Shown: positions 45,838 through 59,060, numbered from the stretch's first letter. The stretch is DNA of 64,000 bases from Pegea sp. RAD2-039 (GCA_034620365.1 JAQGEQ010000162.1:62001-126000), one strand, 5' to 3'. The notes: generated by a model from the sequence alone, not told the origin. Program-made: numbers and translations.

Positions 45838-47640
45838 TGCATCAAGATAGAATGTAATACGTAAAAGAAAAAAGAAGTATATGCAAATGAAAGGCCGAAA
45901 GTAAAAGTGACAAGATGAAAATTATAAAGATGAAACCATCGATTTTAGCTGGCGCATTTGTGAATGAATAAGCTATTGCAACAAACGCACATCTGGCTGC
46001 AATGTGATTGAGATTGGATGATCGTGGAACTATTATTTATCTAGCTGTTTTTTTTGCTTCATCTGCAGAATCGGATTGTTTTGGTTCACGAAAGATGTTG
46101 ATGAATGTCTTCAAATTTCACATTCGTCTGCAAGTTACAGAAACTGTTTGTTAAACTGTTTGCTAGAAACGTACTTATATGTGCATTCCAAATCTAATTA
46201 GTTCTTATAAATTTTCTATTTAAACTTTATTTTAAACTTTTCTTGTTCAGAGAACAGTTCTGTAATTTGATGTTTTACAAATAAAAGAAATACATTTTCT
46301 ACAATTTCGATAAAAAAATTTAAATTGTTTCTAATACCAAAAAATTTCTTTGGTTCTTTAAAAAATTGCAATAAATATAAATGAGGGAAAACTTAATTGG
46401 TGATTTAAAGCTGTTTAAACAGTAGTACAAGTTTAACTTGTTAGATGCATTTCATTTGTAATCTTTCAACTTTATATAAAAATAATGATCATGAAAATAG
46501 TAATTTAGTTTAAACTAAATGAGGTAACCTAATCAAACAAGAATCAACTAACTTCATTTAAAAGATGAAGACCTCCGAACAACAAGTAGCACTTTTGAAA
46601 CTACCTCATGAACAACATATTGTCTGGCGAGATCTCTTAGTTATTAGATTAATAAGATTAGATATTCTTTGATTTAACTGAAAATCTTCGAATATATTTG
46701 TTGAATATAGATATTTAGTGGAAACCATCAAACTAGAGATTCTAAGACAATTGTATGAAAATATCAAAACATTTTTATTGAAAATCGATCAAACCTGAAC
46801 AAATTACAGCATTTAATAAAACGTTTCGATTTTCTCATTTTGTAATCAGACAACCTCATCAACCGATGTTTGTCTATCGAGTTCAAATATTTTCATCTTC
46901 CACTTAATAAGTAAAAAAGAAGTTTTAATTTCGACCAACACTAACAATTGTGTTTCTTTTGAAACTGACCATCAATATGCTTATTGTTTTTATTCTATTT
47001 TATCCCAAAATCTCTAATATTGAGAGAGGAATTTCGATTCTTTTATTTTCATTCACTACCCATTCGAAGTTCTGCTTTCATGTTATCTACAAGTTTCAAA
47101 ATGATGGATTCTGTGAAGAAAAACAATCATTAAAAGAAACCACTAGAAAGCACTATAATGAGAAGTTACCTGACAGATTGCGCAAGAAGTCATCTCTTAG
47201 AAAGTTCTTCAGTTTTACTTTTTATTTTTGTAACAAAGTTGTTTTGAGCAAATTTGTTAAATATTTGTGAGTTTCTATGAAAAAAATTATAAAATGATTT
47301 GAACAAAGCAAGAACAACTAACTTGTAAATAAGTTTCGAACTAACTTGAACTAACAAAAGCAATCCAAGAAATTTCGTTTACTTCATAAGTAGGAACATC
47401 TACAACAAGTGCAGATATCTCTATCAACTCTAATATTGTTGCTGAAGTGGCTTTCAAATCTGTCAACAATTTCATTAATATTTAATCTAGGAGTAAATAA
47501 GATTTGAAACAAGTAGATGATCACCTTAAAAATATTGTTCTTCGAATGATTAGTTAAAAAATTAGATTCCAAATGTAAACGATCAGTTTTACTTCTATGG
47601 TTTCGTTCATCGTACAGAAATGCTTTTGTTTACTGAAAAA
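45838..47640 (-). pseudogene. Q7: family Q copy in block Y2
   Basis: Direct counterpart of Q4. The pre-D exon reads SKTDRLHLESNFLTNHSKNN. The D exon region (47,395-47,480) on the minus strand keeps the ATSATILELIEI pattern. The ES exon (about 46,975-47,110) reads SIILKLVDNMKAELRMGSE and shifts frame as in Q4. The shared frameshift shows that the damage predates the Y1/Y2 duplication. Confidence 0.4.
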
Positions 47641-49765
47641 GCAATTCAATGAAGCAATAACATCTAATATTTGTTTAAATATTAAATAATATAATAAAAA
47701 AATTAATAATAATAACAGTGAAACAACATCTGAAAACTTTAAAAGTGAATGTTGTGTCTAAAGAGCAAAACTGGAAGGACTTCAACAGTTATCAGTTTAC
47801 TCTGGGATATAGGAAGAGTGCTGCTCAATAAGGAATGAAGCGAAATTTTTTTAAACAAATTCTTCTATCCAAAACCCTGCTATATTGAAAAAGATTAAAA
47901 TGACTTTTGTCATTAAAAATATTTAAAAGTTTCTTTATGATAATAGAAGCCATATTCAATTGAAAGAAACAATCCAGCAGTATCCAAACTTCTACAATAT
48001 CTTCAATCGATATTAAAAGTAAACAAAGGTACAATTGGACAAAAGAGGAGTATAAACTAGTGATTGAAGCAAACTATTCTACATTTTTAAGAAAAACAAG
48101 TATCAGACAATTAAATAATTTAGCAATGCAGGATTTAACTTATAAATAGAAGGACTTGTTGTAGCGGTACAAAATTAAACGTTAAATACTAAATTTATTC
48201 GATTCTACAATAGGAGGATGTACAACAGATACTGAGGACTGTAATAGTAAGAACTTCAAAGAATACAAAAAAAGAAATCTAAATACAAGTAACTAGAAAT
48301 AGAAATCAGAAAAATGTTAAAAGTAAACACGAAAATAATTGAAGGTGTGTTTGTTACTTTTGAAATAACATCGAAGGAGTGTGAGAAGTTTACTGAACAA
48401 AATATCAGCATCATTTCAAGGTGATGAAGTTCAAAAGATTGCTCTGTGAAGAACAGCAAACATACTACGGAAAGTTCTGATTCTAAATTGAATCTGAAAT
48501 ATTTGCTGCGTTTTTACTTGTTACTTACTTTTACTGTTTGATATCAACTGCAAAACTATGTGTCTTCCTCCAAGCAAATCATCACTGCCATAAGGGATTT
48601 CCCAATTTTACATTTCTTCTTTTTGAATAGTTGTTAATGACGCTCTCTTTTATTCATCTGTAACCGCGGCATTAATATAAGCATTATATTTACTAGTGGT
48701 GACTGCTACCCAGACATTCTATTTTCAAAAAAAAACTTCTTAATAATTATAGTTCTTATTTTGTATTTTGAAAAGAGAAATCAATGAAACAACCAAAAAA
48801 TCATTATATTGTCAACTTTATCTTAAATAAGGAGATCTATACCAATTTCCAACATGAAGTATAAAGTACAAGAGTTACAACTCAGAATAAAAATGATGAA
48901 ATGACGATATAGAACTTAAATAAGAATATAAAATTATTTAAAAAATGTATAACTCACTCGTGGTAATCTTTGAAAGTCATCCACCTATATATTTAATTTA
49001 AAAGGTATTTGCTGGATTCGTTTTATTTCTAAAGAAAAGAATATTAGAAGATTAGTTAAATGTCCCAAATGAGTTGAAATTTCAATTTTTTATAATTAGA
49101 AACAATCCATCTTTAAAATAGAAAAGAAATAATCTTTTAAATTCAATTTAAAAGATATAAAAGCACTTGAAATGATTTTCATGATGTTTTTAAATGGATT
49201 CATTTTGATATATAATAACTTAGTTCTTACAGAAAATTTTGAAACAATTTAAATATATGTTTATTTTTCCTATGACTTTTAGATTCAATATTAATTCTAA
49301 TCCAAATGAATAGATAAAACTGTGTTTGAAAAAAGTAATAACAAATATGCAATTTAGTTTAGATTTAGAGTTAAGCATTATAAAATATAATTATTCTTTA
49401 ACAAAATCTTAAAAATAATAAAATTAATAAAATATTGAATTAAATCTAACAAAAAAATATTTAAAAAATACACTTAAATAAAAAGCATTATGTATACTTT
49501 TAAAATAGATTTAGAAGTAGGTTTTCAAAATATATAATTTGCAAAAAATAAATTTTAAAATTCACTCTAAAATTGAAATGAAAAATTAAATCATGAAACT
49601 AATTATTTTTTAAATCCAAATAATTATAGACCTTAAAGATTACTACAAACTTATTGTTTACTTTTGTATATGTTTATGATTCAGACAAATTATAAAAAGT
49701 TTTAGCAAAACTTCTCCTACATAAAATTAACTAAATCAATCAATTTATATCTCAAAGTTTTGAAA

Positions 49766-50470
49766 AGGATTCGTAGATAGCAGAATTCTGCTGAAATCTA
49801 TATATACAGAGAAAACCAACAAATAATGTAAATGATTTAAATTCGAAATAACCTGAACAAACAACAGCAACTGAAATCTGATTTTATTATTTTGTATTTA
49901 GACATTCTCATCAGCCGAGATTTGTCAATCGATCAGATCATCCACCATTAATTACAAAAGTTTTATATTTTACCTACAAATCCACTAATTTTAAATTTAC
50001 AAGTTTTGTTTTAAGATAATCAGTTGTGAAACTCAAAATTTTTATCAAAATTTAAATATGTAGCTGATGATATAAATAGTTAAAAATGAGATTCAGTTTT
50101 TGCTAAAAATTGTTTATTATTTGAAACTGACCAACAAAGTTCGAACATTAGGAGAAACATTTGTTTTCTTCGATTCTCTATCCAATATCTCATCAAAGTA
50201 AGAGTAAGTAGTTGTACTCTCATGTGACCTACAAAACTAAAATTGTTGGATTCTGTGAAGAAAATCAATCATTAATGTAAATCACAAGATAGCGCTATAG
50301 TAACAATTTACCTGACATTTAAAAAATGTCCTTTTAAACCATCAAAAGTTGAAACATTTTCAACAAGTTCAGGTATCTTCATCAACTCTAGTAGTGTGGA
50401 AGAAGTAGCTTCAAAATCTCTCAGAAATTTTATCGATTCTAAATCTAATGGAAAATAAAAGATAAAATAA
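49766..50470 (-). pseudogene. Q8: partial family Q copy with a well-kept D exon
   Basis: The D exon (about 50,320-50,445), after an acceptor ending CCATTAG, reads LESIKFLRDFEATSSTLLEL, then MKIPELVENVSTFDGLKGHF, and ends at TGTCAG|GTAAA. It is fully open and is the best example of this exon. The ES exon follows at about 50,134-50,254 after TTCTTCACAG. The copy is joined on its left to block Y2 at 49,766 and lacks the 3' exons beyond about 49,790. The D exon pattern (spaced Leu/Ile, Thr at the turn) is what suggests a TFIIS-N/LEDGF-like helical fold. The match is weak. Confidence 0.42.
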
Positions 50471-51719
50471 GTTGATCATCTCCAAAAGATTAGTTATCAG
50501 TTATAGCTTTACAGTTATACCATCATGAAAAATATTTTCTGCTTAAGAAACAACTCAAAGAAGTTATTTAAACTTGACAAAATGGTGAGGAGGAATAGTG
50601 AGATATTTTCTTAGTTTCTTCATCTTATAATAAAATATTAAATCTAAAAACAAATTTTAATGGCAGTGGAAGATTATGAAGAATCTATTATTTATTATTT
50701 TCTTAAAGAAAAAACGGTTTGTTGGATATCTGTAATTGATATTTATCAGATATTAATTTTCTTCGAATATTATATCTGTATTTGAAGAAACAACTGATTG
50801 TTGGATGTCGGTATTTGATTGAGAAAAATATTAATTTTCATCAAGGATTTAAATCAGTCAACTTTAAATGGCAATTTAAAGTTTAAATTAGACGAAAAGT
50901 AATATTTCTATTTGATAATATCTAAGTTGTTGGATCAACTCTTCTCTAGGTAGTTTTTAGTTAATTGTTTTTTGAACATGTTGATGCTTCAGTATTCTGG
51001 ACTATATTGGAAAACCTACCTTTCTTCAAGTATAAAGTTCCAAAGGATAAAACATCACTGTGAATCTTCATCATGTGATTTCTCAAATTATATTCAAAAC
51101 TTTTGATTCAAATATTATTTGTTTTTTTAAATCTAAGATTAGTTTGAGCTTTTTGTTTTTACAAGTTATTCGTAAAAATTTTTGGCAAACTTTCAAATTG
51201 ATGTTGCGCAATGAATGCACCTACTTGTTTATGGATTTATTTGATGTATTCTTACATCATCAGCCGAAAAAATTCTTTTCAAACTTCTCTATCTCCCATC
51301 TTGAAACGTTTTGTAGATCTTACAATTTTTGATTTCATCTCAGAAGTTGTGTTTTGTAACTCACACTTGTTCATTGAGAATGCATAAAAGAAAGATCAAA
51401 GTTTTTGTTTGAATAACTTTAATATAAATTATTCTCATTAATAATCTGTCATTCTTTCAACTACATGATTACAGTTTCTTTTTACATATTTCGATCATCA
51501 TCAATTAATTTATAAACACATTCAAAAATTTAACATGATTGTATTGCTCTTATCATTGATTCTTTAGGTTAACTGCTTAATGCAGTCTATTTGCTCAAAA
51601 AGTTTGCTTCTCTAAATACATCTTTGTATTCCTTGTTTTAAAATTTCCTCGTTCACTGTACAATTCTCTATTTAATTTTTAAAACTGAATTTGTCAAAAA
51701 GCATAAACTAAATTTTTGT
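50471..51719. repeat. Duplicated block W2 with collapsed microsatellite
   Basis: Matches 11,761-13,610, except that the 520-bp ATC array of W1 is reduced to CGATCATCATCAA at about 51,490. It also holds a small local repeat of the AATTGATATTTATCAGATATT type near 50,730-50,830. No gene is supported, although the minus-strand stretch VGAFIAQHQFESLPKIF at about 51,180-51,240 has coding-like composition. Confidence 0.7.
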
Positions 51720-53755
51720 CATTTATTATAAAGTAAACTCTATTTTAATTCAACGTTCTGTTTTATTTCAGAATCTTCTCATTCATCTGATTCTACGATC
51801 GTGTACTACGAAAAAATCTATACGAGAAAAATAATTTCAATATCAATTACTAAAAATCATTCAACGTAACAGTCTTGATAAAGTGAAGTTGGTTTCCCTA
51901 CATTTTAAATATGCCTTCACTGTTAAAATAAATGTAAGACTGTTTTGTTGACTGAAAAGTTTATAAAAATAATTATAGCAACTTGATTCTATTAATTAAA
52001 AAGTTTTATTATTAAACAATTAGTATTTGTAAAATTGTAGAAATATAATTTCACTAATTTTCTACCGTTTGCCTTTGATTGATCAGCCACATTGTTAACC
52101 TTGCATTTAATAGCTTTCTTAGAAGTTTCAGCAGCTGGAGATACTTCAATAGGAGGCTTAGTAGAGTTCTTAGTTGTTTCTTCACAATCTTGGAAATCTT
52201 CTCGACTTTGGCTGAGATCTGTTCAAATAAATTTAAAAATATATTATTTTGCTAAATATCAATTTCCTTTTTTGTTACGTTTTTTAAAAAGTGAAATGCA
52301 GTTTGAGCCCAATACCATCTCTTCCTGGTTAATATCCTTCTTGGCTAACAAATTTTCTTACTGCTTTACAGCATCTTCCATTATGACTTAAAGGACACTT
52401 TTCAATCTCTCTTTAAATACAAACAAAATTTTATTCTAAGCTTATACTTAACAACCTCTAAACATTTTTTCATACAAACTATATTTTAAAACTTAATAAA
52501 CTAAAATACAAGAAGAACAATGTAAGATATATTACACAATATAAACTAAGCAAAATTAAGAACCTAATTATTCAAAATTAGTAATACTTGAGATAAAAGT
52601 GCTTTAAGTAATAAATATCAAATAAAAGATTATGCAATTGAATGATTTATCAGATACTATAAAAGTGTTTGTAGCAATAAAGTTAAACTTTTTTCAATAA
52701 AGTTATTAGCCAATTTCAATTGATGTTATTAACACTTCACCAACAAAGTCTAATAAAAATTTTGATCAAATGAAAATAATAATTAAAATAATTAATCTGA
52801 TCCTAAAAGCATTCACACCAAGATACTATAGTGGCCAAGAAATTATAGTTAATAGTATAAAACAGAATTCTGCAAGATCAGTTAGATTAACATAATTACA
52901 TAAGTTCTTCATCTTCATTAAAAAATTTCAAGTAAACAGATAAAAGTTTAATAACAATAGTTTGAAAAGTGTGTAAAATGACTGCCTAAGAGCAAATGAT
53001 ATGATAATTTCACATCTTAGAATTATAGCATTTCTTATATTCTATAACACAAGTTTAGATTAAATAAAGTTTGAACAATTTTAAATTTTACTAAATAAAA
53101 GCTGGTTTATAAACTTTTAAGGCTATTAATCTACTTTAGATAAAATTGAAAGCTTGCAAACAGGGATAGAACATTTTTATTTTCAAGCTGTCAGCTTAAA
53201 AATTTAGTTTAATTTGAAACTTAAAGCAAAATCTTTCTCTAATCATAATTCATCTTTTTAATTAAACTTTTAATTGTTTTCAACATGAAAATTAATAATA
53301 TTTTTTTTTTTTCAATTAAAATGGATTTTTGCAAAAACTATAATTCGATTTTTAGCAGTCAAAGAGTTTTCCTGAAAGTAACCAAAAGCTAAAAGTTTTT
53401 AGTTCAAATAAACTATTAAAGTTTATACACTTTATTGTTATAAAGTTGGTATAAAGTTTAGATTCAAATAATATAAACTTGTTAGTTAATTAATATCGAA
53501 TACATAACTTAATCATAAAATTTGTAAATAGTTTGTCATCGAAGCTGTTTTGTCAATGTTTCCTGAATTGTTTTTACCTAAAAACTCTCAAAAGAAAGAA
53601 AATTGGATATGGAAGAAACTAACTACTTTCAAAAGTTTGACTTGCTGAGATGAAAGGAGTTATTTTAGGTGAGATTGAGTTTTGATGAAACCGTTTCCCT
53701 GATGATAATGACTCAACTAATCAGTCGATCTAGCTGGATTTCAAAAACTATTGGA
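51720..53755. repeat. Duplicated block Y3 (partial)
   Basis: Matches 14,885-16,620 and 43,380-45,420. It starts abruptly inside the flank of the SHSSDST block and ends at about 53,755, where block Z2 begins. Divergence from Y1 and Y2 is greater than between Y1 and Y2, so it is the older copy. Apart from the H/G exons no gene is seen. Confidence 0.8.
52066..52381 (-). pseudogene. H/G gene start, copy 3 (best G exon)
   Basis: Exon H starts at ATG 52,381 (MEDAVKQ), then a TAA replaces the GAA of the other copies, then ENLLAKKDINQEEMVLGSN and on to SLFKKRNKKG. Exon G (52,066-52,218) after TTTGAACAG reads DLSQSREDFQDCEETTKN, STKPPIEVSPAAETSKKA, and VNNVADQSKAN to the donor G|GTAGAA, with no stop. 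Low-complexity, charged, probably disordered. Function not recognised. Confidence 0.42.
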
Positions 53756-55760
53756 GGATTCCACTATCAACCAATTTCATATTTTGGTTAAGTGGCTGGC
53801 CTGCCTTCTGAAATTTAAACACCTTAATATATTAATTAGATTAGGAAGTGATTTAGAGTCAATGGTTTTTCGACCAATTTGAAGAGAGAACCATGAGACA
53901 GTTGTTATGTTTAGATACGCTAACAGTTGTATGCTAATTCATCATGTGATCAGCTAATGTTGTGTTTATAATTGTTAGATTTTATCAGTGCCATAGTAAG
54001 CTGATGAATTCTATAGCGCCTCTACTGGTTACTATTGTTTTGGTCGTTATGCTTCGTTGCTTACAAATGATTTCTGTGTCACGTGTTTAACAATTGTTTA
54101 CAAAAACAGTTTCATATTTTGTGCCTGAAATAACCAAGTGTTTTACAAGATTTTGTTGCAATCAAAGCAGCGTTTTCCGGTTGATGAAACATATGATGTT
54201 TATGACATCAGAATTAAAAAAAAGCTTAGAGAAGAGTTTTACATCAACAATGTAATGGGACTAGAAGAAAAACAAATGGTATCTCTAGTGGAGATTGCTA
54301 GAAGTTGTTGTAGAATGTTGTAGAAGTCATCAGTTGTTGTAGAAATATTTACTTCAAATTTTACTTCAGAAACTCTTATAAGAAAACTTTTAATGACTCA
54401 TATAAAGGTTTAGAAATTAAGAAACTAAATCACAAAACATAAAACCTTATCTATTACTGAATCAGAATACAGTTGTATAATTTTAAATGTTTATGAAAAT
54501 GTAGTTTTATATAATCCTAAAAACTTTAGTCGAACATTTACTCAAAGTAATTGTTTTGTTTGTTTTGATTACGAATAACAGAAACAATTTAAAGGCCTTT
54601 GCGGCAGTTTATGTTTAAAAGAACTTGATCTATAAAAAAGAGAGAAAGCAATTTACTTTGTAGTGAGCAAATCAGTTAGCAATTACAGAAGAGTTTGATT
54701 ATAGAAAAAAATTGGAAATTTTGAACTTTTATACTTGCTTATAGTTAACTTCAGCAAAGCAACTGACAAAAAGATAGCTTACAACAAAGAATGTTGCTCC
54801 GGTTGTCATTTTAGGGAAATAAACTCTCAAAGATCTCATATGTCTTATCAAAAATAGTTCATTAAAAACCTCAAAAAAAGATAAAATACCCTCACTATCC
54901 AAGTCTAATATACCAATCTTACAAACAATTTGATTATTTTAACAAGTAGCACCGACTTGAAGAATTTGCATGATAATAACATCTAGTATCTATCCACCGA
55001 CTTGGAATCCAAATTAAGACTCTCTCGTTTGGCTTACAAGCAACAAATGCAAAAATATGTTTAAAGTTAGTTGATAAGAGCTTTGAAAACTTATCAAAGA
55101 TGATCTTACAAATATTTGAAAGAATAAAGATAAAAATGATTATTTCAAAAGCTTCATCTCACCAACAAGTATTTATGAAACCACTTCACGAGAAACGCTG
55201 ACAAAAAATTCAAAAACACAAAATTGATCATAATATGATTTTATTAAACATTTTCTTCAATATAGAAGAATTGAAACAGAAAATCGAGTTGAGAATAAAG
55301 TTATCTTATAATTAAAATAAAAACTTCCCAATTAGTCTTTGCTTTCTTGTTTTTGTTATCAAAGCCATCTTTGTAGATTTACAAAACATTGTTGCACCTA
55401 AAAATTAGTAGATGACATCAACATACTTTTGATTCTACAAATCTTCTTTTATAAAAGATACACAAAAGTTGTAAAATAAATTTTTTGATAAACAATAATC
55501 TGTAAAACTTTAGACTAATTCTACACTGATTATTTTTAATCATTATTTTAAATGAGATTAAACAAACCAAATTAGAGTTTCTCCTAGTAAATCAATCTTT
55601 ACATCAGCAACATAATCTTCAGTATTAACAAATTCTGTTCAATTCTGAGCCTTCATTTAATTATAGCTTTCCTAAGCCATCACAATATTCGAGACAAGTT
55701 TCTACCTTGTGATTGTGATTGTTAATTCCAATTAAATTAGATGTAAAGGAAAAAGTATTT
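53756..55760. repeat. Duplicated block Z2
   Basis: Near-complete copy of 5,986-8,000. Includes the GCGCCTCTACTGGTTACTA and ATCACGTG/TCACGTG-type segment and the exon described next. 54,330-55,760 shows no gene. Confidence 0.8.
54138..54323 (+). pseudogene. Open C-terminal-like exon in block Z2
   Basis: The plus-strand frame reads QRFPVDETYDVYDIRIKKK, then LREEFYINNVMGLEEKQMVS and LVEIARSCCRML, before a stop. In Z1 the same region has a TAA and a frameshift, yet keeps the second half as LREESYINNVLGLEETLMVS. In Z3 it is ruined. Conservation of the amino-acid pattern across Z1 and Z2 suggests real coding ancestry. No family was recognised and no start or acceptor could be fixed. Confidence 0.35.
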
Positions 55761-56790
55761 ATATGCAAATAAACCACAAGGTCGAAGATAAATGCAGGCA
55801 ATGGAATGCTATAAAAATGAAATTGTCGATTTTGATAGACATGTTTGTGAATAAATATTCAATTCAACAAACTCACATCTGGCTGCAATGTGATTTAGAA
55901 TTGATGATCGTGGAACTATTATTTATCTAGCTGTTTTCTTGCTTCATCTGCAGAATCGGTTTGTTTTGGTTCATGAAAGATGTTGATGAATGCATTCAAA
56001 CTTCTCGTTCTTCTGCAAGTTGAGAGAACTGTTTATTAAACTGTTTGTAAACAAGTATTTGGTTTTTGTATTCAAAAATTTATAAGTATTTATAATTATT
56101 TTGTTGTTTTGTAAATAAATCAATAACATTTTCTTTAATCTAAATATAAATTTCGAATTTATTTAAAATTTGAGAAAAATTTGTAGATTTTGTGTTTTCT
56201 AAAACTGAAATAATTGAAATCAGGAAAAATTTTATTGGTGATTTAAAGCTGTTTAAACAGTATTACAGGTTTACCTTGTTAGATATGGTTCAATTTATAT
56301 ACTCTAGCAATTTTCTTTGAAAATTATGATCATAAAATCAGTAGTTTAGTTTTATTTCAAATCTGTTCGTTGATATTAGATGTTTGCTGGAGTTTTTCAA
56401 GATAAGATTATAATAGGACTGCATCAAAAACAACAAATATTTTTAATGAAAATCAATCAAACCTGAACAATCTACAGCAACTGAAAAATGTTTAGATTTT
56501 TTCTTGTTGCATTCGGACATTCTCATCAGTTGACATTTGTCTAAATTGTCAACTGAATCTTCATTATCCACCAGATAGTTTAAAAAAGTTGGAAATTTGA
56601 CCAACAAACTCAGTAATTTCGAATTTTGAAGTTTTATTTAAAGTTAATCAAATGGGTAACCCAAACTTTTATAAAAAAGTAGCTGGTGATATAAATAGTT
56701 GAAAATGTAATGTAGTTTTTACTAAGAGTTTTTTTTTAGTTTAATACTGACCAGCTTCTTATAGAAAATTTAGAAGCAGTTTAAATAAAT
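55760..56790 (-). pseudogene. Q9: truncated family Q copy
   Basis: Counterpart of Q2 and Q5: terminal exon at about 55,925-56,020, exon after GATGCAG near 56,430, and the SECNK-type exon at 56,490-56,585. It ends at about 56,755, beyond which the flank matches 9.0-9.3 kb. D and ES exons are missing. Confidence 0.4.
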
Positions 56791-57074
56791 ATCTCTTACT
56801 CGTACGACGTTTAGATTCAATATTAATTTTAATCTAAATGAATAATCAAAACTGTGTTCATAGAAAGTAATAACAAATATACAATTCAGTTTTGATCTAG
56901 AGTTAAGTAATATGAAATGTAATTGTTGTTTAAAAACTTTTAAAAATATTAAAAGTAATAAAATTATAATTTATATCTATATATATTTACAAAATACACT
57001 TATATAAACATCAAATTAAAATATTTATCATTATATAAATAATTTTATAAACAAAATAAAACAAACAGTGTGTA

Positions 57075-57192
57075 TATATTTGATCAACATGCATACCATG
57101 CCATGCCACGAAGCTTTTAACCTCAAACCTTCCACTATCTCAAGCCTCTTGGTAGCTGGATTACAAGCGCACGCCACAACCCTCAGCGAATG
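57075..57192 (-). repeat. 7SL-related 5' head fragment, copy C
   Basis: Third copy of the fragment at 9,340 and 34,240, here less mutated over the Alu-domain core (GTTGTGGCGTGCGCTTGTAA on the minus strand is kept intact). Confidence 0.6.
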
Positions 57193-57452
57193 TGACTTTT
57201 CAAAATATTATTTAAAGGCAAAGTGTTTTTTTTTATATAATCTTCTCTTTCGAAAGTCACTTTTCAAATATTGATCAACTAAAGAAATAAAAGAGAAATG
57301 AAACAAAATTTAGTTTTGTTTGTATACAAAAAACATTTACAAAAACATCACATTTTTTCGATTTAGTAACCAGTTTGTTCGATGTTCTTTTTATCATGTG
57401 TTTTGCATGCCACAGTTTGAGGTGTTACATTTTTTCGAATAAGTTTACTTAC

Positions 57453-59060
57453 AAATGGTTGTTTTGAAACTTTCTAATAAGCGTTTGCTTCCATATGGGT
57501 TTTTGAAGAATGAATGCTTGTATTCATTTCTTCATCTCCTATCAATTCTTCGTTCTTGCGAGTAAATTTCTTCAAAATTTTAGGATTTAAAGGTTTCTTT
57601 CAGTTGTCAACAGAATAGGTTATATTAAAGTCACTTTCATTATTTGTTTTACTACACTCAGATGTTTCTGATGCTATTTGTGTTGACATCGTGGAAGAAG
57701 GTTTACCCGATTTCGGCTTATATTGTAATTTCCAGACTGGAATCGGCTTCTTTTGCAACGCCCTTAAGGAAGATGTGCTTAAGGTCGATTGATTCTTGTC
57801 TGTTTTGTCACTATTAAATAAGTTTTCCTGTGACAGGACACCACAACTTTTTCCAATATAATTATATACTTGAAAATCGGGAGAATGATAAATCTCATTC
57901 TTATTTCTTTGATTTTTATCTATTTCTAAAAGAGATTTTATCGCTGACTGTTTAGTTTCATTTGTCTGAGACATATTTAAAGCACTCGTAGAAGCATGAT
58001 CTGAAGTTGATAAAGAAGTTTTCTCATCAGAATTGTGGGAAGAAAATGTTTCAAAGATGTTTTCTAACTTATTCAAACTTGTGTTCGGAGTTTTGTGCCT
58101 AAAATTCGTTGCACAATGATTGGATGAGTTGTTGTTTGTTTTTTTACATTTTGATAGAAACAAAACATCTTTGATTATTAACCTTTTTTGTCGTTTTTAG
58201 TCAAAAATTAGGGACTTCACTGTTTCTCGAAAGTTAGGAATAGTCATGTGCTCATTGTGCATTGATGATCGTTCTTTTTTCATATAAAATGTAAATCAGT
58301 TACTAAATAGTTTATATAAAAAATACCTTCGAATCTTCAGGTTTTTTCCCAAACAACTACTTTAGTGTCTTATCATTGTTAAGATATTCCTCATTGCACT
58401 CCAACACCACCTTTTGTTAAAACAAATAACTTTTAAACCTTTTTTTCCAAACCAATTTTTCTACTTTAACATAATTATAAGTTAAAAAGATACAAAACAT
58501 GAAGATTTAAAAGTACACAAACTTGACTTAATTTATTCAGTGGAGTTAAAAATAATTATAATTTGTTTATATACTTAAAATTTTATTTGTTTAACAAACA
58601 TTAGAAGTGGTTTAAAAAATCGTTCGTATTTTCTATGTCACTTATTTTAAATAAATACTTTTGAATCTACATTTTAAAAGTGCATAAAAGTATAAAATAA
58701 TTACTTGAGTAGAGGTTTCCCGTCTATATACACTTTCTAACTTGGTAAAAACAAGTTATTTAACTAATCTTACTGAGCTATGTTGATTAATAATGATTTT
58801 AATTGGATCAATCTTGGGAATAATCTTTACAAAATGATTGTCCTCAACTTCATTGAGGTTGTTACAACAAAAACTATTTTTTGATGAAATGAATTTTTTA
58901 AGAATAAATTTAAAAACATACACAGCTATATAATTGATAAAAAGAAATTTCTGATTAAAAAAGTCAACACAAACATTTTTCAAACAAAAGTAATTTTATA
59001 ATCACCTAGTTAAATGTTTCACTTTCAAAGTATAAGCTCTGCAAGGATCTTCAGTAAATT
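57453..59060 (-). pseudogene. P4: PCGF/Psc-like gene, RAWUL-like domain and tail exons
   Basis: Linker 59,006-59,060, RAWUL-like part 1 58,705-58,861, part 2 58,327-58,410, and tail exon 57,453-58,168, all the same lengths as in P3. Part 1 shares with P3 the lost acceptor (AA for AG) and the stop after SVRLVK. Part 2 has a TAG after TLK. The tail has a TGA at 57,600-57,602, a position also hit in P2, and TAG before the donor. P3 and P4 are therefore sister copies, with some P2-like sites that suggest gene conversion. Confidence 0.6.

Larger units (their letters stand above)
42654..49765. repeat. Duplicated block Y2 (7.1 kb)
   Basis: Collinear with Y1 (14,152-21,240). Relative to Y1 it carries an extra ~190 bp at 47,826-48,013 and a different ~190-bp filler at 48,090-48,275. 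It also has about 360 bp at 44,150-44,460 that matches 52,490-52,790 in Y3 and is absent from Y1. The parts 42,660-43,700, 44,560-45,830 and 48,460-49,765 show no gene. Confidence 0.85.
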
